From Pseudomonadota bacterium (GTDB lineage: Bacteria > Pseudomonadota > Gammaproteobacteria > Burkholderiales > Burkholderiaceae_C), in the NCBI GenBank assembly GCA_021805825.1, contig JAJZEC010000001.1, positions 62,001 through 126,000 on the forward strand: a DNA stretch of 64,000 nt, written 5' to 3'. A program made the position numbers and the translations under genes. Positions 7,806-22,484 of the stretch are shown piece after piece (the first letter of the stretch is position 1; every line of letters begins with the position of its first letter). Under the pieces are notes generated by a model, which was given only the letters and a program-made list of their open reading frames with translations, was not told the origin of the DNA and did no database searches.

Positions 7806-8948
7806 ATGCCCATCCAGCCCATTTCGGATATCGTCGACGACCTGCGGGCCGGACGCATGGTCGTGCTGGTCGACGAGGAGGATCGCGAGAACGAGGGCGA
7901 TCTCGTGCTGGCGGCCGAGCATGTGTCGCCGGAGGCGATCAATTTCATGGCCACCCATGGCCGCGGCCTGATCTGCCTGACCCTCACGCGCCAGCGCTGC
8001 GAGCGCCTCGGGCTGCGCCCCATGGTGCGCAACAACGGATCGGCGCACGGCACCGCGTTCACGGTGTCGATCGAGGCGGCCGAGGGGGTGAGCACGGGGA
8101 TTTCCGCCGCCGATCGCTCCCACACCATCCGGGCCGCGGTGGCGCGCAACGCCTGCGCCGAGGACATCGTGCAGCCCGGACATGTGTTCCCGCTGATGGC
8201 CCAGGATGGCGGGGTGCTGATGCGCGCCGGGCACACCGAGGCTGGCTGCGACCTGGCACAGCTCGCCGGCCTGGAACCGGCGGCGGTGATCTGCGAGATC
8301 ATGAACGAGGACGGCACGATGGCCCGCCTGGGCGACCTCGAGTCCTTCGCCGCGCGCCACGGGCTGAAGATCGGCGCGATCGCCGACCTGATCGAATACC
8401 GCAGTCGCCATGAGAGCCTGATCGAGGTGGTGCAGCAGCGCAGCATGCAGACGGTGGCCGGCACCATGCGCGCGCTGCTGTACCGCGACCGTGCCGGAGG
8501 CGGCGTGCACATGGCGCTGGTCAAGGGCGAGCCCGCGCGCAGTGCGCAGCCGGTGCTGGTTCGCGTGCACGAGCCGCTGTCGGTGCTGGATCTGCTCGAC
8601 CGCGAGTCCAGCGTGCACAGCTGGAGCGTGCATCAGGCGCTGCAACGTATCGCCCAGGCGGACTGCGGAGTGGTCGTGCTGCTCAATGCAGGCGAGGACG
8701 CTGCCTCGGTGGCGCAGCGTTTCGCCGCCTCCGCGAGCGTGCCGCAGATGCGCGGCGCGGCGGCCGCCTTGCGCAATTACGGCATCGGCGCGCAGATCGT
8801 GCGTGACCTCGGGGTGCGACGCATGCGCCTGCTGGCCTCGCCGCGCAGGATGCCCAGCATGGCGGGCTTCGGGCTCGAGGTCGAAGGCTTCGAACCCCCG
8901 CCGCGGGAATCCGATTCCCCGGCCTTGGCCGCCCGACATCAGGACTGA
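7806..8948 (+). CDS. ribB: 3,4-dihydroxy-2-butanone-4-phosphate synthase with degenerate GTP cyclohydrolase II domain (RibBX type)
   Basis: The N-terminal 200 residues are a complete DHBP synthase, making the four-carbon riboflavin precursor from ribulose 5-phosphate: VLVDEEDRENEGDL, the FMATHGRGLICL region and RAGHTEAGCDLAQLAG. The C-terminal 180 residues align with GTP cyclohydrolase II but lack its zinc-binding cysteines: where the family has ECLTGD...RCDCG, this protein has VHEPLSVLDLLDRESSVHSW. It therefore cannot act as a normal RibA. Start ATG 7806 (MPIQPISDIVDDLRAG), 380 aa. First gene of ribBX-ribH-nusB. Confidence 0.93.
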   Translation: MPIQPISDIVDDLRAGRMVVLVDEEDRENEGDLVLAAEHVSPEAINFMATHGRGLICLTLTRQRCERLGLRPMVRNNGSAHGTAFTVSIEAAEGVSTGISAADRSHTIRAAVARNACAEDIVQPGHVFPLMAQDGGVLMRAGHTEAGCDLAQLAGLEPAAVICEIMNEDGTMARLGDLESFAARHGLKIGAIADLIEYRSRHESLIEVVQQRSMQTVAGTMRALLYRDRAGGGVHMALVKGEPARSAQPVLVRVHEPLSVLDLLDRESSVHSWSVHQALQRIAQADCGVVVLLNAGEDAASVAQRFAASASVPQMRGAAAALRNYGIGAQIVRDLGVRRMRLLASPRRMPSMAGFGLEVEGFEPPPRESDSPALAARHQD

Positions 8949-8955
8949 AACCGAG

Positions 8956-9429
8956 ATGCAACACGCCTTCCGCCGGGACGACCCGGCCCTGCTCGACGCC
9001 ACCGGTCTGCGCATCGCGGTGGTGCAGGCACGTTTCAACTTCGACATCACGGAGCGCCTGGCCGCCTCCTGCGTGCAGCAGTTGGTCGAACTGGGGGGCG
9101 AGGCGCCGCGGGTGATCGAGGTTCCCGGCGCGCTGGAGATTCCCCAGGCGCTGGAATGGCTGGCGCGCGCCGGCGCTTACGATGCGCTGGTCGCTCTGGG
9201 TTGCGTGATTCGCGGCGAGACCTACCATTTCGAGCTGGTCTGCGAGGTTTCCGCGGCCGGGGTGCAGCAGGTGGCGCTGCAGCATGGGCTGGCGGTGGCC
9301 AACGGCATCCTCACCGTGGAAAACCGGGAGCAGGCCGTGCAGCGACTGGACAAGGGCGCCGAGTGTGCGCGCGTTGCCGTGGAAATGGCCAGGCTGGCGC
9401 GGGCGCTGCGCGCGCACCGCGCAGACTGA
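8956..9429 (+). CDS. ribH: 6,7-dimethyl-8-ribityllumazine synthase
   Basis: Joins the RibB product with the pyrimidine intermediate to give lumazine, the penultimate riboflavin step; family members form large capsids. The 157-aa protein has the start strand LRIAVVQARFNFDITERL, the substrate loop EVPGALEIPQAL, VALGCVIRGETYHFELV and PVANGILT-type segment AVANGILTVENREQAVQR. The ATG at 8956 comes 7 bases after the ribBX stop. The longer ORF start at 8491 lies inside ribBX. Confidence 0.95.
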   Translation: MQHAFRRDDPALLDATGLRIAVVQARFNFDITERLAASCVQQLVELGGEAPRVIEVPGALEIPQALEWLARAGAYDALVALGCVIRGETYHFELVCEVSAAGVQQVALQHGLAVANGILTVENREQAVQRLDKGAECARVAVEMARLARALRAHRAD

Positions 9430-9451
9430 GCAGGCCGAGGAGGGGATGGCG

Positions 9452-10021
9452 ATGACAACCGCGTCGGCTCCGGCCAAGAGCGCGCGCCGCAAGGCGCGCG
9501 AACTGGCCTTGCAGGGCTTGTTCGAATGGCTGCTCTCCGGAACCGATGCGGGGGCCATCGAGGCCTTCCTGCACGAGCGCTACCCGACCATCAAGCTCGA
9601 CCGTGCCTTGTTCGAATCCTTGCTGCATGGATGCATCCGCGAGGCGGCGATGCTGGACGAGTTGCTGCAACCGCTGCTCGACCGCCCGAGCCGCGAGCTC
9701 TCCCCGGTCGAGCATGCCTTGCTGCTGCTGGGTGCCTACGAAATGCGGTTCCTGCCCGAGGTGCCGTACAAGGTGATCATCAACGAGGCGGTCGATCTGG
9801 CCAAGGTATACGGCGGAACCGACGGCTTCAAGTACGTCAATGGCGTGCTCGACCGCCTGGCCCCGGAACTGCGCGGCGACGAGACCGCGCAACGCGCGCC
9901 GCGTGCGCCGACCGTGCGTGCGCCGCGCGCGCAGTCGCCGGCGCAGGCCCACGCCGCGGTGCCGGTGCGCATCAAGGAGCCTCGGGAAGGTGCCTCGCCG
10001 CGGCGCGACCGCCGCGGCTGA
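9452..10021 (+). CDS. nusB: Transcription antitermination protein NusB
   Basis: Binds boxA RNA with NusE/S10 in rRNA antitermination complexes. The all-helical core is visible from SARRKARELALQGLFEWLLSG through LDRPSRELSPVEHALLLLGAYEM to VPYKVIINEAVDLAKVYGGTDGFKYVNGVLDRL. The start at ATG 9452 is 8 bases after AGGAGG; an ATG at 9446 is too close to it. The total is 189 aa; about 45 residues at the C-terminus form a basic, Pro/Ala/Arg-rich extension beyond the usual domain. It follows ribH, the common proteobacterial order. Confidence 0.94.
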   Translation: MTTASAPAKSARRKARELALQGLFEWLLSGTDAGAIEAFLHERYPTIKLDRALFESLLHGCIREAAMLDELLQPLLDRPSRELSPVEHALLLLGAYEMRFLPEVPYKVIINEAVDLAKVYGGTDGFKYVNGVLDRLAPELRGDETAQRAPRAPTVRAPRAQSPAQAHAAVPVRIKEPREGASPRRDRRG

Positions 10022-10043
10022 TGAACGGTCGGCGGGCGCGCGA

Positions 10044-10064
10044 GGCGGCCGGCGCCTAGCCGCC
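10044..10064. terminator. Hairpin between convergent nusB and ribD
   Basis: GGCGGC and GCCGCC (6-bp arms) flank a 9-base loop holding the ribD stop codon (CTA on plus). There is no U-tract on either side, so it is a possible bidirectional end only. Confidence 0.3.
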
Positions 10065-11198
10065 GGACAGACGGGCCTGCCAGCGCCAGTCCCCGCCGAG
10101 GGCCTCGACCTGCACCTGGCTCAGCCGCAGTGCGTCGCGTAGCTGCTGCAGGGGGCCGAACGGGGCGATCGGCGCGCCCTGGCCGAGCAGCAGCGGCGCC
10201 TGGTACAGCAGCAGTTCATCGACCACCCCGGCAGTCAGCAGCGAGGCGTTCAGGCGCGCTCCGGCCTCGGTGTGCAGTTCCCCGATCTGGCGCTGCGCCA
10301 GCGCACGCATCAGCGCCTGCAGATCGACCTTGCCCGGCTTTGCGGGATCCTCGGGCAGGGCCAGGCACTGCACACCCAGGCGCAGCAGGGGTTCCGCCCG
10401 TCGTTGCGCCTCGGCGATCGGCAGCGCATGCGCGACCAGCAGCCTGCCGGCGCGGGCGTGGTGCATCACGCGCGCGGTCGGCGACAGCTGCAGCCGGCTG
10501 TCGACCACCACGCACCATGGCTGGCGGGGGCTGGCGACATGGCGCACATCCAGTTGCGGGTCATCGTCGCGCACCGTGCCGATTCCGGTGAGCACGGCGC
10601 AGGCCCGAGCGCGCCAGTGGTGGGCGTCCACCCGCGCTGCCGCGCCGGTGATCCACTGGCTGGAACCGTTGGGCAGCGCGGTGATGCCGTCCAGCGAGGC
10701 GGCGACCTTCAACCGCACCCAGGGCCGGCCGCGTTCGATGCGGGAGAAGAATCCGAGGTTCATCGCGCGCGCCTCGTTCTCCAGCAGTCCGCAGCTGCAG
10801 TCGATGCCGGCCGCGCGCAGGCGCGCCAGCCCGCTGCCGTCGACCAGGGGGTTCGGGTCGCGCACCGCGGCCACCACGCGTGCCACGCCGGCGGCGACCA
10901 GCGCATCGGCGCAGGGCGGCGTACGGCCGTGGTGCGCGCAGGGCTCCAGGCTGACGTAGGCCGTGGCTCCGCGCGGGTCGATGCCGCGCGCGCGGGCCTC
11001 GTCGAGGGCGACGATTTCGGCGTGACGGCGTCCGGCTTCCTCGGTGGCGCCTTCCGCCAGCACCTGGCCATCAAGCACCAGTACGCAGCCGACGCGAGGG
11101 TTCGGATGGCTGCGATACAAAGCACGCGAAGCGAGTTGCAGCGCGCGCTGCATCATGCGCAGGTCAAACTGTGCGGAACCTTCGTTCGGCGCGCTCAT
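10056..11198 (-). CDS. ribD: Bifunctional riboflavin biosynthesis deaminase/reductase
   Basis: Deaminates the GTP-derived pyrimidine and then reduces its ribosyl side chain. The 380-aa protein begins at ATG 11198, which overlaps the nrdR stop by four bases (ATGA). The deaminase zinc site is seen as HAE (59-61) and [11 protein letters not shown] (86-96). The reductase half follows from about 150: [43 protein letters not shown]. Cotranscription with nrdR is normal in this group. With ribBX and ribH, only RibA, RibC and RibF activities are missing from the window. Confidence 0.94.
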   Translation of the reverse strand: MSAPNEGSAQFDLRMMQRALQLASRALYRSHPNPRVGCVLVLDGQVLAEGATEEAGRRHAEIVALDEARARGIDPRGATAYVSLEPCAHHGRTPPCADALVAAGVARVVAAVRDPNPLVDGSGLARLRAAGIDCSCGLLENEARAMNLGFFSRIERGRPWVRLKVAASLDGITALPNGSSQWITGAAARVDAHHWRARACAVLTGIGTVRDDDPQLDVRHVASPRQPWCVVVDSRLQLSPTARVMHHARAGRLLVAHALPIAEAQRRAEPLLRLGVQCLALPEDPAKPGKVDLQALMRALAQRQIGELHTEAGARLNASLLTAGVVDELLLYQAPLLLGQGAPIAPFGPLQQLRDALRLSQVQVEALGGDWRWQARLSGG

Positions 11199-11698
11199 GA
11201 CTTGCGTCGGCCGGCGCCGGCGCGCCGGGGGCTGGGACGGGGCGCGCCGCCGCGCGCCATTTCCTCGAGGATCTGCACGAACTGCGCCGGATCCTTGAAG
11301 CTGCGGTACACGGACGCGAAGCGCACGTACGCGACGTCGTCCAGGCGCTTGAGTTCGTCCATCACCCACCCCCCCAATTGCGCCGAGGGCAGTTCACGCG
11401 CTCCGCTCTGCAGCAGCCGTTGCTCGATGCGCCCGATCGCCGCATCGACCTCCTCGGCCGCCACCGGGCGCTTGCGCAGGGCCAGCGCCAGCGAGGCGGC
11501 CAGCTTGGGCCGGGAGTAGTCCACGCGTCGGCCGTCCTTTTTCACCACCGCGGGAAAGCTCACCTCCGAGCGTTCGTAGGTGGTGAAGCGCTTGTCGCAA
11601 CCGGCGCAGCGCCGGCGGCGGCGCAGCGCGGTGCCGTCCTCGACTTCACGGGTTTCCACCACCTGGGTGTCGGGGTGCTGGCAGAACGGGCATTTCAT
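11195..11698 (-). CDS. nrdR: Transcriptional repressor NrdR
   Basis: Represses ribonucleotide reductase genes in response to ATP/dATP. The start at [22 protein letters not shown] (11698) gives 167 aa; the track's extra six residues have no support. The zinc ribbon uses CPFC and CAGC; the ATP-cone runs from about 49 to 139 ([32 protein letters not shown]). A basic tail ends the protein. It is divergent from purN with a 77-bp gap and overlaps ribD. No NrdR-box-like sequence was recognised next to it. Confidence 0.95.
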   Translation of the reverse strand: MKCPFCQHPDTQVVETREVEDGTALRRRRRCAGCDKRFTTYERSEVSFPAVVKKDGRRVDYSRPKLAASLALALRKRPVAAEEVDAAIGRIEQRLLQSGARELPSAQLGGWVMDELKRLDDVAYVRFASVYRSFKDPAQFVQILEEMARGGAPRPSPRRAGAGRRKS

Positions 11699-11775
11699 GG
11701 CGCGTGCGGCAGGCAAAACCCCGATTATCCGCCTCCGCCCCGGGGGGAACGCGGCGCGCCGATTACACTGACCGC

Positions 11776-12408
11776 ATGACGGCCGGACAGCTTTCGATGG
11801 TGGTGCTGATTTCCGGCGCCGGAAGCAACCTGCGTGCGATCGCGCGCGCCTGCGCCGAGCAGCGCTGGCCGGCGCGCATCGCCGCGGTTCTGAGCAATCG
11901 CGCCGATGCCCCGGGGCTGCGCTTCGCCGCCGAGCATTCGATCCCCACCGAGGTGCTCGACCACCGCGCGGCTGGCAGCCGGGAGGCCTACGACGCCGAG
12001 CTGGCGCGGCGCATCGACCGCCATGCTCCGGCCGCGGTGGTGCTCGCGGGTTTCATGCGCGTGCTGACGGCGGATTTCGTGCGCCATTACGAGGGGCGGT
12101 TGATCAACGTGCATCCCTCGCTGCTGCCGGCCTTTCCCGGACTGCACACCCACCGCCGAGCACTCGAGGCCGGGGTGAAATGGCATGGCGCGACGGTGCA
12201 TCTGGTCAGCCCCGAAGTGGATGCCGGCCCGATCGTCGATCAGGCGGTCGTTCCGGTGCTCGACGACGATACCGAGCAGAGCCTGGCCGAGCGTGTGCTG
12301 GAGCAGGAGCACCGCATCTTTCCACCGGCGGTGCGCGCCCTGCTCGAGGGCCGCCTGCAGGTGCGGGGGCGCTGCGTGCGCGTGCTGCCGGCGGGGCCGT
12401 CGGCATGA
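11776..12408 (+). CDS. purN: Phosphoribosylglycinamide formyltransferase
   Basis: Transfers a formyl group from 10-formyl-tetrahydrofolate to GAR, the third purine step. The start at [22 protein letters not shown] fits; the ORF extension to 11704 is rejected. Key residues lie in [22 protein letters not shown] (Asn, His) and [13 protein letters not shown] (Asp). 210 aa is the family length. It overlaps the next gene by four bases (ATGA). A TACACT string at 11764 may be its -10 element. Confidence 0.95.
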   Translation: MTAGQLSMVVLISGAGSNLRAIARACAEQRWPARIAAVLSNRADAPGLRFAAEHSIPTEVLDHRAAGSREAYDAELARRIDRHAPAAVVLAGFMRVLTADFVRHYEGRLINVHPSLLPAFPGLHTHRRALEAGVKWHGATVHLVSPEVDAGPIVDQAVVPVLDDDTEQSLAERVLEQEHRIFPPAVRALLEGRLQVRGRCVRVLPAGPSA

Positions 12409-13706
12409 AGCGCGGCGCGCCGCGTACGCGCCCGGCGGCCGCGCGTGGCGCAGGCCTGGCCGAACACGGCGTCGCGCTGCTGCGCGAGGTGCTGCTGTGG
12501 CAGTTTCCCGCCGATTCCGTGGTGTCGCGCTACTTCCGCGCCCACGCGCAACTCGGCCAGCGCCAGCGCCACGTGCTGGCCGAGACCGTGTACGCGGTGC
12601 TGCGCAACCTGCGCCTGTGGCGCCATCTGGCGCAGTCGGCGACCGAGGGCAGCGTCGAACTGCGCCTGCTGCTGCTCGGCTGGCAGGGCACGCCGCAGGA
12701 ATGCGGGGCAGCGGCATCGCTGCTGGAATGGCGCCGTCAGGCGCTTGCGCTGCCGTGCGCGAACCTGCCGGCGGCCTTGCGCTGGAGCCTTCCCGACTGG
12801 CTCGCCCAGCGCCTGCAGCAGTCGCTGCGTCCACTGGGCGAGACCGCCTTCGAGACCCTGGCGCAGGCACTGCTGCAACCCGCGCCGCTCGACCTGCGGG
12901 TGAACCTGCTGAAGGCGGATCGCCAGCAGGCGCGACAGGCGCTGGATCTCGAGGGCATCGTGTCGCGGCCCACCGCGCTCTCGCCCTGGGGCCTGCGCGT
13001 GGAGGGCAAACCCGCGCTGCAGCGCAGCCAGGCCTTCACCCAGGGCCTGGTGGAGGTGCAGGACGAGGGCAGCCAGTTGCTGGCCCTGCTGCTGGCGCCG
13101 CGGCGGGGCGAGATGGTGGTGGACTTCTGTGCCGGAGCCGGAGGCAAGACGCTGGCGCTGGGAGCCATGATGCGCGGCAGCGGCAGGCTGTACGCCTTCG
13201 ATGTCTCGCAGGCGCGGCTGGATCGGTTGCGCCCGCGGTTGCAGCGCAGCGGATTGTCCAACGTCTACCCGGTGGCCATCCGCAGCGAGCGCGACGACCG
13301 TGTGCAGCGCCTGGCCGGCAAGATCGATCGCGTGCTGGTCGACGCGCCGTGCAGCGGGGTGGGTACGCTGCGCCGCAACCCGGATCTCAAGTGGCGTTTC
13401 GAGGAACAGCAGTTGCCGCGGCTGGCGCAGCAGCAGCGCTCGATCCTGGCGCAGGCCGCCGCCCTGCTCAAACCCGGAGGGCAACTGGTCTACGCCACCT
13501 GCAGCCTGCTGGAGGAGGAAAACACCGAAGTCGTGCAGGACTTCCTCCGGGAGCACCCGCAGTGGCGCCTGCTCGATGCCGGCGACTGGTGGCAGCGCCA
13601 GGGGCTGCCCGGGGCGGCTGTCGGAGCGCCCTATCTGCGGCTGTACCCGCACCTGCATGGCAGCGACGGCTTCTTCGCTGCGCTGATCGAGCGCGGTCCG
13701 GCTTGA
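12405..13706 (+). CDS. rsmB: RsmB/NOP family rRNA (cytosine-5-)-methyltransferase
   Basis: A SAM-dependent RNA m5C methyltransferase; the RsmB type modifies C967 of 16S rRNA. The 433-aa length, with an RNA-binding-like helical N-terminus (1-150), matches RsmB. Catalytic motifs are clear: VVDFCAGAGGKTLAL (SAM site), VDAPCSGVGTLRRNPD (first Cys) and VYATCSLLEEEN (second Cys). ATG 12405 overlaps the purN stop. The family is certain; specificity for C967 is inferred from length and architecture, so the symbol is tentative. Confidence 0.85.
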   Translation: MKRGAPRTRPAAARGAGLAEHGVALLREVLLWQFPADSVVSRYFRAHAQLGQRQRHVLAETVYAVLRNLRLWRHLAQSATEGSVELRLLLLGWQGTPQECGAAASLLEWRRQALALPCANLPAALRWSLPDWLAQRLQQSLRPLGETAFETLAQALLQPAPLDLRVNLLKADRQQARQALDLEGIVSRPTALSPWGLRVEGKPALQRSQAFTQGLVEVQDEGSQLLALLLAPRRGEMVVDFCAGAGGKTLALGAMMRGSGRLYAFDVSQARLDRLRPRLQRSGLSNVYPVAIRSERDDRVQRLAGKIDRVLVDAPCSGVGTLRRNPDLKWRFEEQQLPRLAQQQRSILAQAAALLKPGGQLVYATCSLLEEENTEVVQDFLREHPQWRLLDAGDWWQRQGLPGAAVGAPYLRLYPHLHGSDGFFAALIERGPA

Positions 13707-13795
13707 GCGGAGGGCGGTTGCCGTGGCGCCGGCGGTGTCCACGCCAGGGTCGCTTGGCCCTGTGCCCCCGCTGCGCTATGCTCCCCCGCATGCAA

Positions 13796-13818
13796 GCGCC
13801 CGCCGCCGCGGCGGGCGC
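13796..13818 (+). promoter_or_regulatory. 23-bp palindrome upstream of the fatty acid desaturase gene
   Basis: Perfect 11-bp arms GCGCCCGCCGC / GCGGCGGGCGC with a single central C end 16 bases before the desaturase ATG. A TATGCT at 13777-13782 upstream could be the promoter -10, which would put the dyad in the leader, as an operator or an mRNA hairpin. Confidence 0.45.
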
Positions 13819-13834
13819 GTGATCGGGATATTCG

Positions 13835-15064
13835 ATGGTGGATGGACTGCTGAGCTGGGCCGCGCACGGCTCTTTCGTGGACTGGGCCGCTCACGGCCTG
13901 TGGCATGCCGGCTGGGGCACGCTGCTGGTGTACACCCTGCTGCTCACCCACGTCACCATCGTGGCGGTGACGGTGTACCTGCACCGCTCGCAGGCCCACC
14001 GCGCGCTGGATCTGCATCCGGCGCTGGCGCACTTCTTCCGTTTCTGGCTGTGGCTGAGCACCGGCATGTCGACCCGGCAGTGGGTGGCCGTGCACCGCAA
14101 GCACCACGCGCGCTGCGAAACCGCCGAGGATCCACACAGCCCGGTGACCCGCGGCATCACGACCGTGCTGCTGCGCGGCGCCGAGCTCTACCGCGCCGAG
14201 GCGGGCTGCGCGCAGACCATCGAGCGCTACGGCCACGGAACCCCGGATGACTGGCTGGAACGCCGTGTCTACTCCCGCCTGGAGTGGCAGGGCGTGGGTC
14301 TGATGCTGCTCATCGACCTGCTGCTGTTCGGGGTCATCGGCGCCACCGTGTGGGCGGTGCAGATGCTGTGGATCCCGGTATGGGCGGCGGGGGTGGTCAA
14401 CGGCATCGGGCATTGGTCGGGCTACCGCAACTTCAGCAGCCGCGACGCCAGCCGCAACGTGATTCCCTGGGGGCTGATCATCGGCGGCGAGGAACTGCAC
14501 AACAACCACCATACCTACCCGACGTCGGCCAAGCTGTCGGTCAAGTGGTGGGAGTTCGACATCGGCTGGGGCTACATCACCGTGCTGCGCTGGCTCGGGC
14601 TGGCGCAGGTGCGCAAGCTGCCGCCGCGGCCGCGCCTCGGGCAGGCGCGGGAGCAGGTCGATCCGGCCTTGCTGCATACGGTGATCGCCAACCGATACGA
14701 CCTCATGGCACGCTATGCACGCGAACTGCGTCGCGCGTTGCGCGCCGAACTGCGCAGGCTGCGCGCGGCCGGCGCGCATCGCTCGCGCTTGCGCGCGTTG
14801 CGCCAGGCGCGACGCCTGGTCGAGCAGGAGCCCGATACCCTGGATCCGGCTGCGCGCGCCTTGCTCGACAGCGCCGTGCAGGACAGCTCCGTGCTGCCGC
14901 GCCTGCTGCGCATGCGCGAGGAACTGGCCGAGGTCTGGCTGCAGTCGAGCGCGTCGGCCGAGCAATTGCGGCAGCACCTGCAGGACTGGTGTCTGCGCGC
15001 CGAGCACAGCGGCATCGCGGCGCTGCAGTCGCTGGCGCTGCGCGTGCGCAGCTACGCAGCCTGA
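13835..15064 (+). CDS. Membrane fatty acid desaturase (acyl-CoA/ACP delta-9 type)
   Basis: An integral membrane di-iron enzyme that puts double bonds into acyl chains to adjust membrane fluidity. All three histidine boxes are present: HRSQAH, HRKHH and HNNHH, between hydrophobic segments (TLLVYTLLLTHVTIVAVTVYL, VGLMLLIDLLLFGVIGATV). The 409-aa protein has a C-terminal Arg/Leu-rich helical region of about 150 residues after the last box. It lies in series with purN and rsmB but has its own 128-bp upstream gap with a 23-bp palindrome. Chain position and carrier are not determined. Confidence 0.88.
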   Translation: MVDGLLSWAAHGSFVDWAAHGLWHAGWGTLLVYTLLLTHVTIVAVTVYLHRSQAHRALDLHPALAHFFRFWLWLSTGMSTRQWVAVHRKHHARCETAEDPHSPVTRGITTVLLRGAELYRAEAGCAQTIERYGHGTPDDWLERRVYSRLEWQGVGLMLLIDLLLFGVIGATVWAVQMLWIPVWAAGVVNGIGHWSGYRNFSSRDASRNVIPWGLIIGGEELHNNHHTYPTSAKLSVKWWEFDIGWGYITVLRWLGLAQVRKLPPRPRLGQAREQVDPALLHTVIANRYDLMARYARELRRALRAELRRLRAAGAHRSRLRALRQARRLVEQEPDTLDPAARALLDSAVQDSSVLPRLLRMREELAEVWLQSSASAEQLRQHLQDWCLRAEHSGIAALQSLALRVRSYAA

Positions 15065-15072
15065 GCCCGGCG

Positions 15073-15088
15073 CGCCGCGCTCGCGGCG
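15073..15088. terminator. Hairpin between convergent desaturase and bamC
   Basis: CGCCGCG-CT-CGCGGCG is a perfect 7-bp dyad in the 27-bp gap between the two stop codons. Transcription from either side would form the same stem. No strong U-tract follows. Confidence 0.4.
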
Positions 15089-15091
15089 TCC

Positions 15092-20096
<5,005 letters not shown>

Positions 20097-20108
20097 GGCA
20101 CAGCAGGC

Positions 20109-22475
20109 ATGTCCGACCAACCCTCCACGAACTCCGGCCTGCCGCCGGCTGATTCCACCCCCGATCGGTTCGCCGACGCCGCCGGCGATGCGCTCGATCT
20201 CGGCTCCTACGCGCGCCAGGCCTACCTCGATTACGCGATCTCGGTGGTCAAGGGACGCGCGCTGCCTGATGTGTACGACGGCCTCAAGCCGGTGCAGCGC
20301 CGCATCCTCTACGCCATGGATCGCATGGGACTGGGCGCCGGTGCCCGGCCCGTGAAATCGGCGCGCGTCGTCGGCGACGTCCTGGGCAAGTTCCATCCGC
20401 ATGGCGACCAGGCCGCGTACGACGCCCTCGTGCGCCTGGCGCAGGATTTCGCGCAGCGCTATCCCCTGATCGACGGACAGGGCAACTTCGGCTCGCGCGA
20501 CGGCGATGGCGCGGCGGCGATGCGCTACACCGAGGCCAGGCTGACCGCGCTGGCACGCCTGCTTCTCGAGGAAGTCGACCAGGGCACGGTGGACTTCGTC
20601 CCCAACTACGATGGATCGACCCAGGAGCCTAGGCTGCTGCCGGCGCGCCTGCCGATGCTGCTGCTCAACGGCGCCAGCGGCATCGCGGTGGGCATGGCCA
20701 CCGAGATTCCCTCGCACAACCTGGCCGAGGTCGCCGCGGCTTGCGTGGCCCTGCTGCGCAAGCCGGCGCTCGGTCTCGACGAGTTGCTGCAGTTGCTCCC
20801 GGGGCCGGATTTTCCCGGAGGCGGGCAGGTCATCAGTAGCGCCGCCGAGATCCGCGCCGCCTACGCCAGCGGCCGTGGCAGCCTGAAGGTGCGCGCGCGC
20901 TGGACGGTGGAGGAACTGGCGCGCGGGCAGTGGCAGCTGGTGGTCACCGAGTTGCCACCGGGCAGCTCGGCGCAGCGCGTGCTGCAGGAAATCGAGGAAC
21001 TCACCGACCCCAAGCCGAAGGCCGGGCGCAAGGCGCTGAGCGCCGAGCAGCAGCAGTTGCGCCAGACGGTGCTGTCGGTGCTCGATGGGGTGCGCGACGA
21101 AGCTGGGCGGGAAGCCGCGGTGCGCCTGGTGTTCGAGCCCAGGAGTTCGCGCACCGAGGTGGCCGAGCTGGTCTCGGTGCTGCTGTCGACGACCAGCCTG
21201 GAAACCGGCGTGGCGCTGAACCTGGTGATGATCGGCGCCGACGGCAAGCCGCGGCAGAAGCATCTGCTGCAGATCCTGCAGGAATGGACCGGCCTGCGGC
21301 TGCAGACCCTGCGCCGGCGCAGCGCGCACAGGCTGCAGCAGGTGCTCGATCGCCTGCACATCCTCGAGGGGCGGCGCGAGGTGCTGCTGCATATCGACGA
21401 GGTGATCCGGATCATCCGCGAGAGCGACGAGCCCAAGCCCGCGTTGATGGAGCATTTCCGCCTGAGCGAACGGCAGGCGGAAGACATCCTGGAAATCCGC
21501 CTGCGCCAGCTCGCCCGCCTGGAGGCCCTGCGCATCGAGCAGGAGATCTCCCGCTTGCAGGAGGAGTCGCGCGAATTGCGCAGCCTGCTCGATGACGACA
21601 AGGCGCTGCGCAAGCGCGCGATCAAGGAGATCGAGGCCGACGCGCGGCAGTTCGGCGACGCCCGCCGCACCCTGCTGCAAAGCGACAGCCGCGCCACCCT
21701 CGATCTGCGCGTGGCCGACGAGCCGGTCACCGTCGTCGTCTCGCGCATGGGCTGGTTGCGCGCGCTCAAGGGCCATGGCCTGGATGCGGCGGCCTGGAGC
21801 TTCAAACCCGGCGACGGCCTGCTGGACTCCTTTGCCTGCCGCAGCACCGACACCCTGTGGGTGCTGGGCAGCGATGGTCGGGCCTACAGCCTGGCGGTGG
21901 CGCAGTTGCCCGGCGGCCGCGGCGACGGTGTCCCTGTGACCCGTTTCATCGAGCCGACGCCGGGAAGCACCCCCGCGCATTACTGGTGCGGGCCGCCGGA
22001 CACCCCGCTGCTGCTCGCCACTTCCGGCGGCTACGGCTTCGTCGCTCCGGCGCAGGCCCTGGGCAGCCGGCAGCGCGCGGGCAAGAGCTTCGTCAGCCTC
22101 GAGGATGGCGAGAGCCTGCTGCCGCCGCAGGCGCTGCGCCGCGTCGACGAGCAGCAGGCCATGCTGGTGGCGCGGCGCGTGGCGGCGCTCGACGACGCGG
22201 GCCGATTGCTGCTGTTCGATCCGGCCGAGTTGCGCGAGCTGCCGCGTGGCGGCCGTGGCGTGCAGTTACTCGGCGCGCGCCCGGGAACTTCGCTGCTCGG
22301 GGTGCTCGCGCTGTACCCCGGCGACGGCCTGGAGCTGTCGGGCAGCGGACGCGGCGGCAAGCCGCGCAGCCAGCTGCTGTCGGCGCGCGCGCTGGAGGAG
22401 TTCGTGGGCCGGCGCGCGGGGCGCGGCAAGCCGATTCTCGGCTCGCTGCGGCCGCAGGCGATGCGCCGCGCCTGA
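20109..22475 (+). CDS. parC: DNA topoisomerase IV subunit A
   Basis: The cleavage/religation subunit partnering ParE. The 788-aa protein has the winged-helix region [23 protein letters not shown], the helix [20 protein letters not shown] and the active tyrosine in [10 protein letters not shown]; the C-terminal beta-pinwheel repeats start after about 500. In the quinolone-resistance region, the residue equivalent to E. coli ParC Ser80 is Gln and that equivalent to Glu84 is Asp. It is separated from parE by 12 bp. Length and subunit order favour ParC over GyrA. Confidence 0.95.
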   Translation: MSDQPSTNSGLPPADSTPDRFADAAGDALDLGSYARQAYLDYAISVVKGRALPDVYDGLKPVQRRILYAMDRMGLGAGARPVKSARVVGDVLGKFHPHGDQAAYDALVRLAQDFAQRYPLIDGQGNFGSRDGDGAAAMRYTEARLTALARLLLEEVDQGTVDFVPNYDGSTQEPRLLPARLPMLLLNGASGIAVGMATEIPSHNLAEVAAACVALLRKPALGLDELLQLLPGPDFPGGGQVISSAAEIRAAYASGRGSLKVRARWTVEELARGQWQLVVTELPPGSSAQRVLQEIEELTDPKPKAGRKALSAEQQQLRQTVLSVLDGVRDEAGREAAVRLVFEPRSSRTEVAELVSVLLSTTSLETGVALNLVMIGADGKPRQKHLLQILQEWTGLRLQTLRRRSAHRLQQVLDRLHILEGRREVLLHIDEVIRIIRESDEPKPALMEHFRLSERQAEDILEIRLRQLARLEALRIEQEISRLQEESRELRSLLDDDKALRKRAIKEIEADARQFGDARRTLLQSDSRATLDLRVADEPVTVVVSRMGWLRALKGHGLDAAAWSFKPGDGLLDSFACRSTDTLWVLGSDGRAYSLAVAQLPGGRGDGVPVTRFIEPTPGSTPAHYWCGPPDTPLLLATSGGYGFVAPAQALGSRQRAGKSFVSLEDGESLLPPQALRRVDEQQAMLVARRVAALDDAGRLLLFDPAELRELPRGGRGVQLLGARPGTSLLGVLALYPGDGLELSGSGRGGKPRSQLLSARALEEFVGRRAGRGKPILGSLRPQAMRRA

Positions 22476-22484
22476 ACGGCGGCG

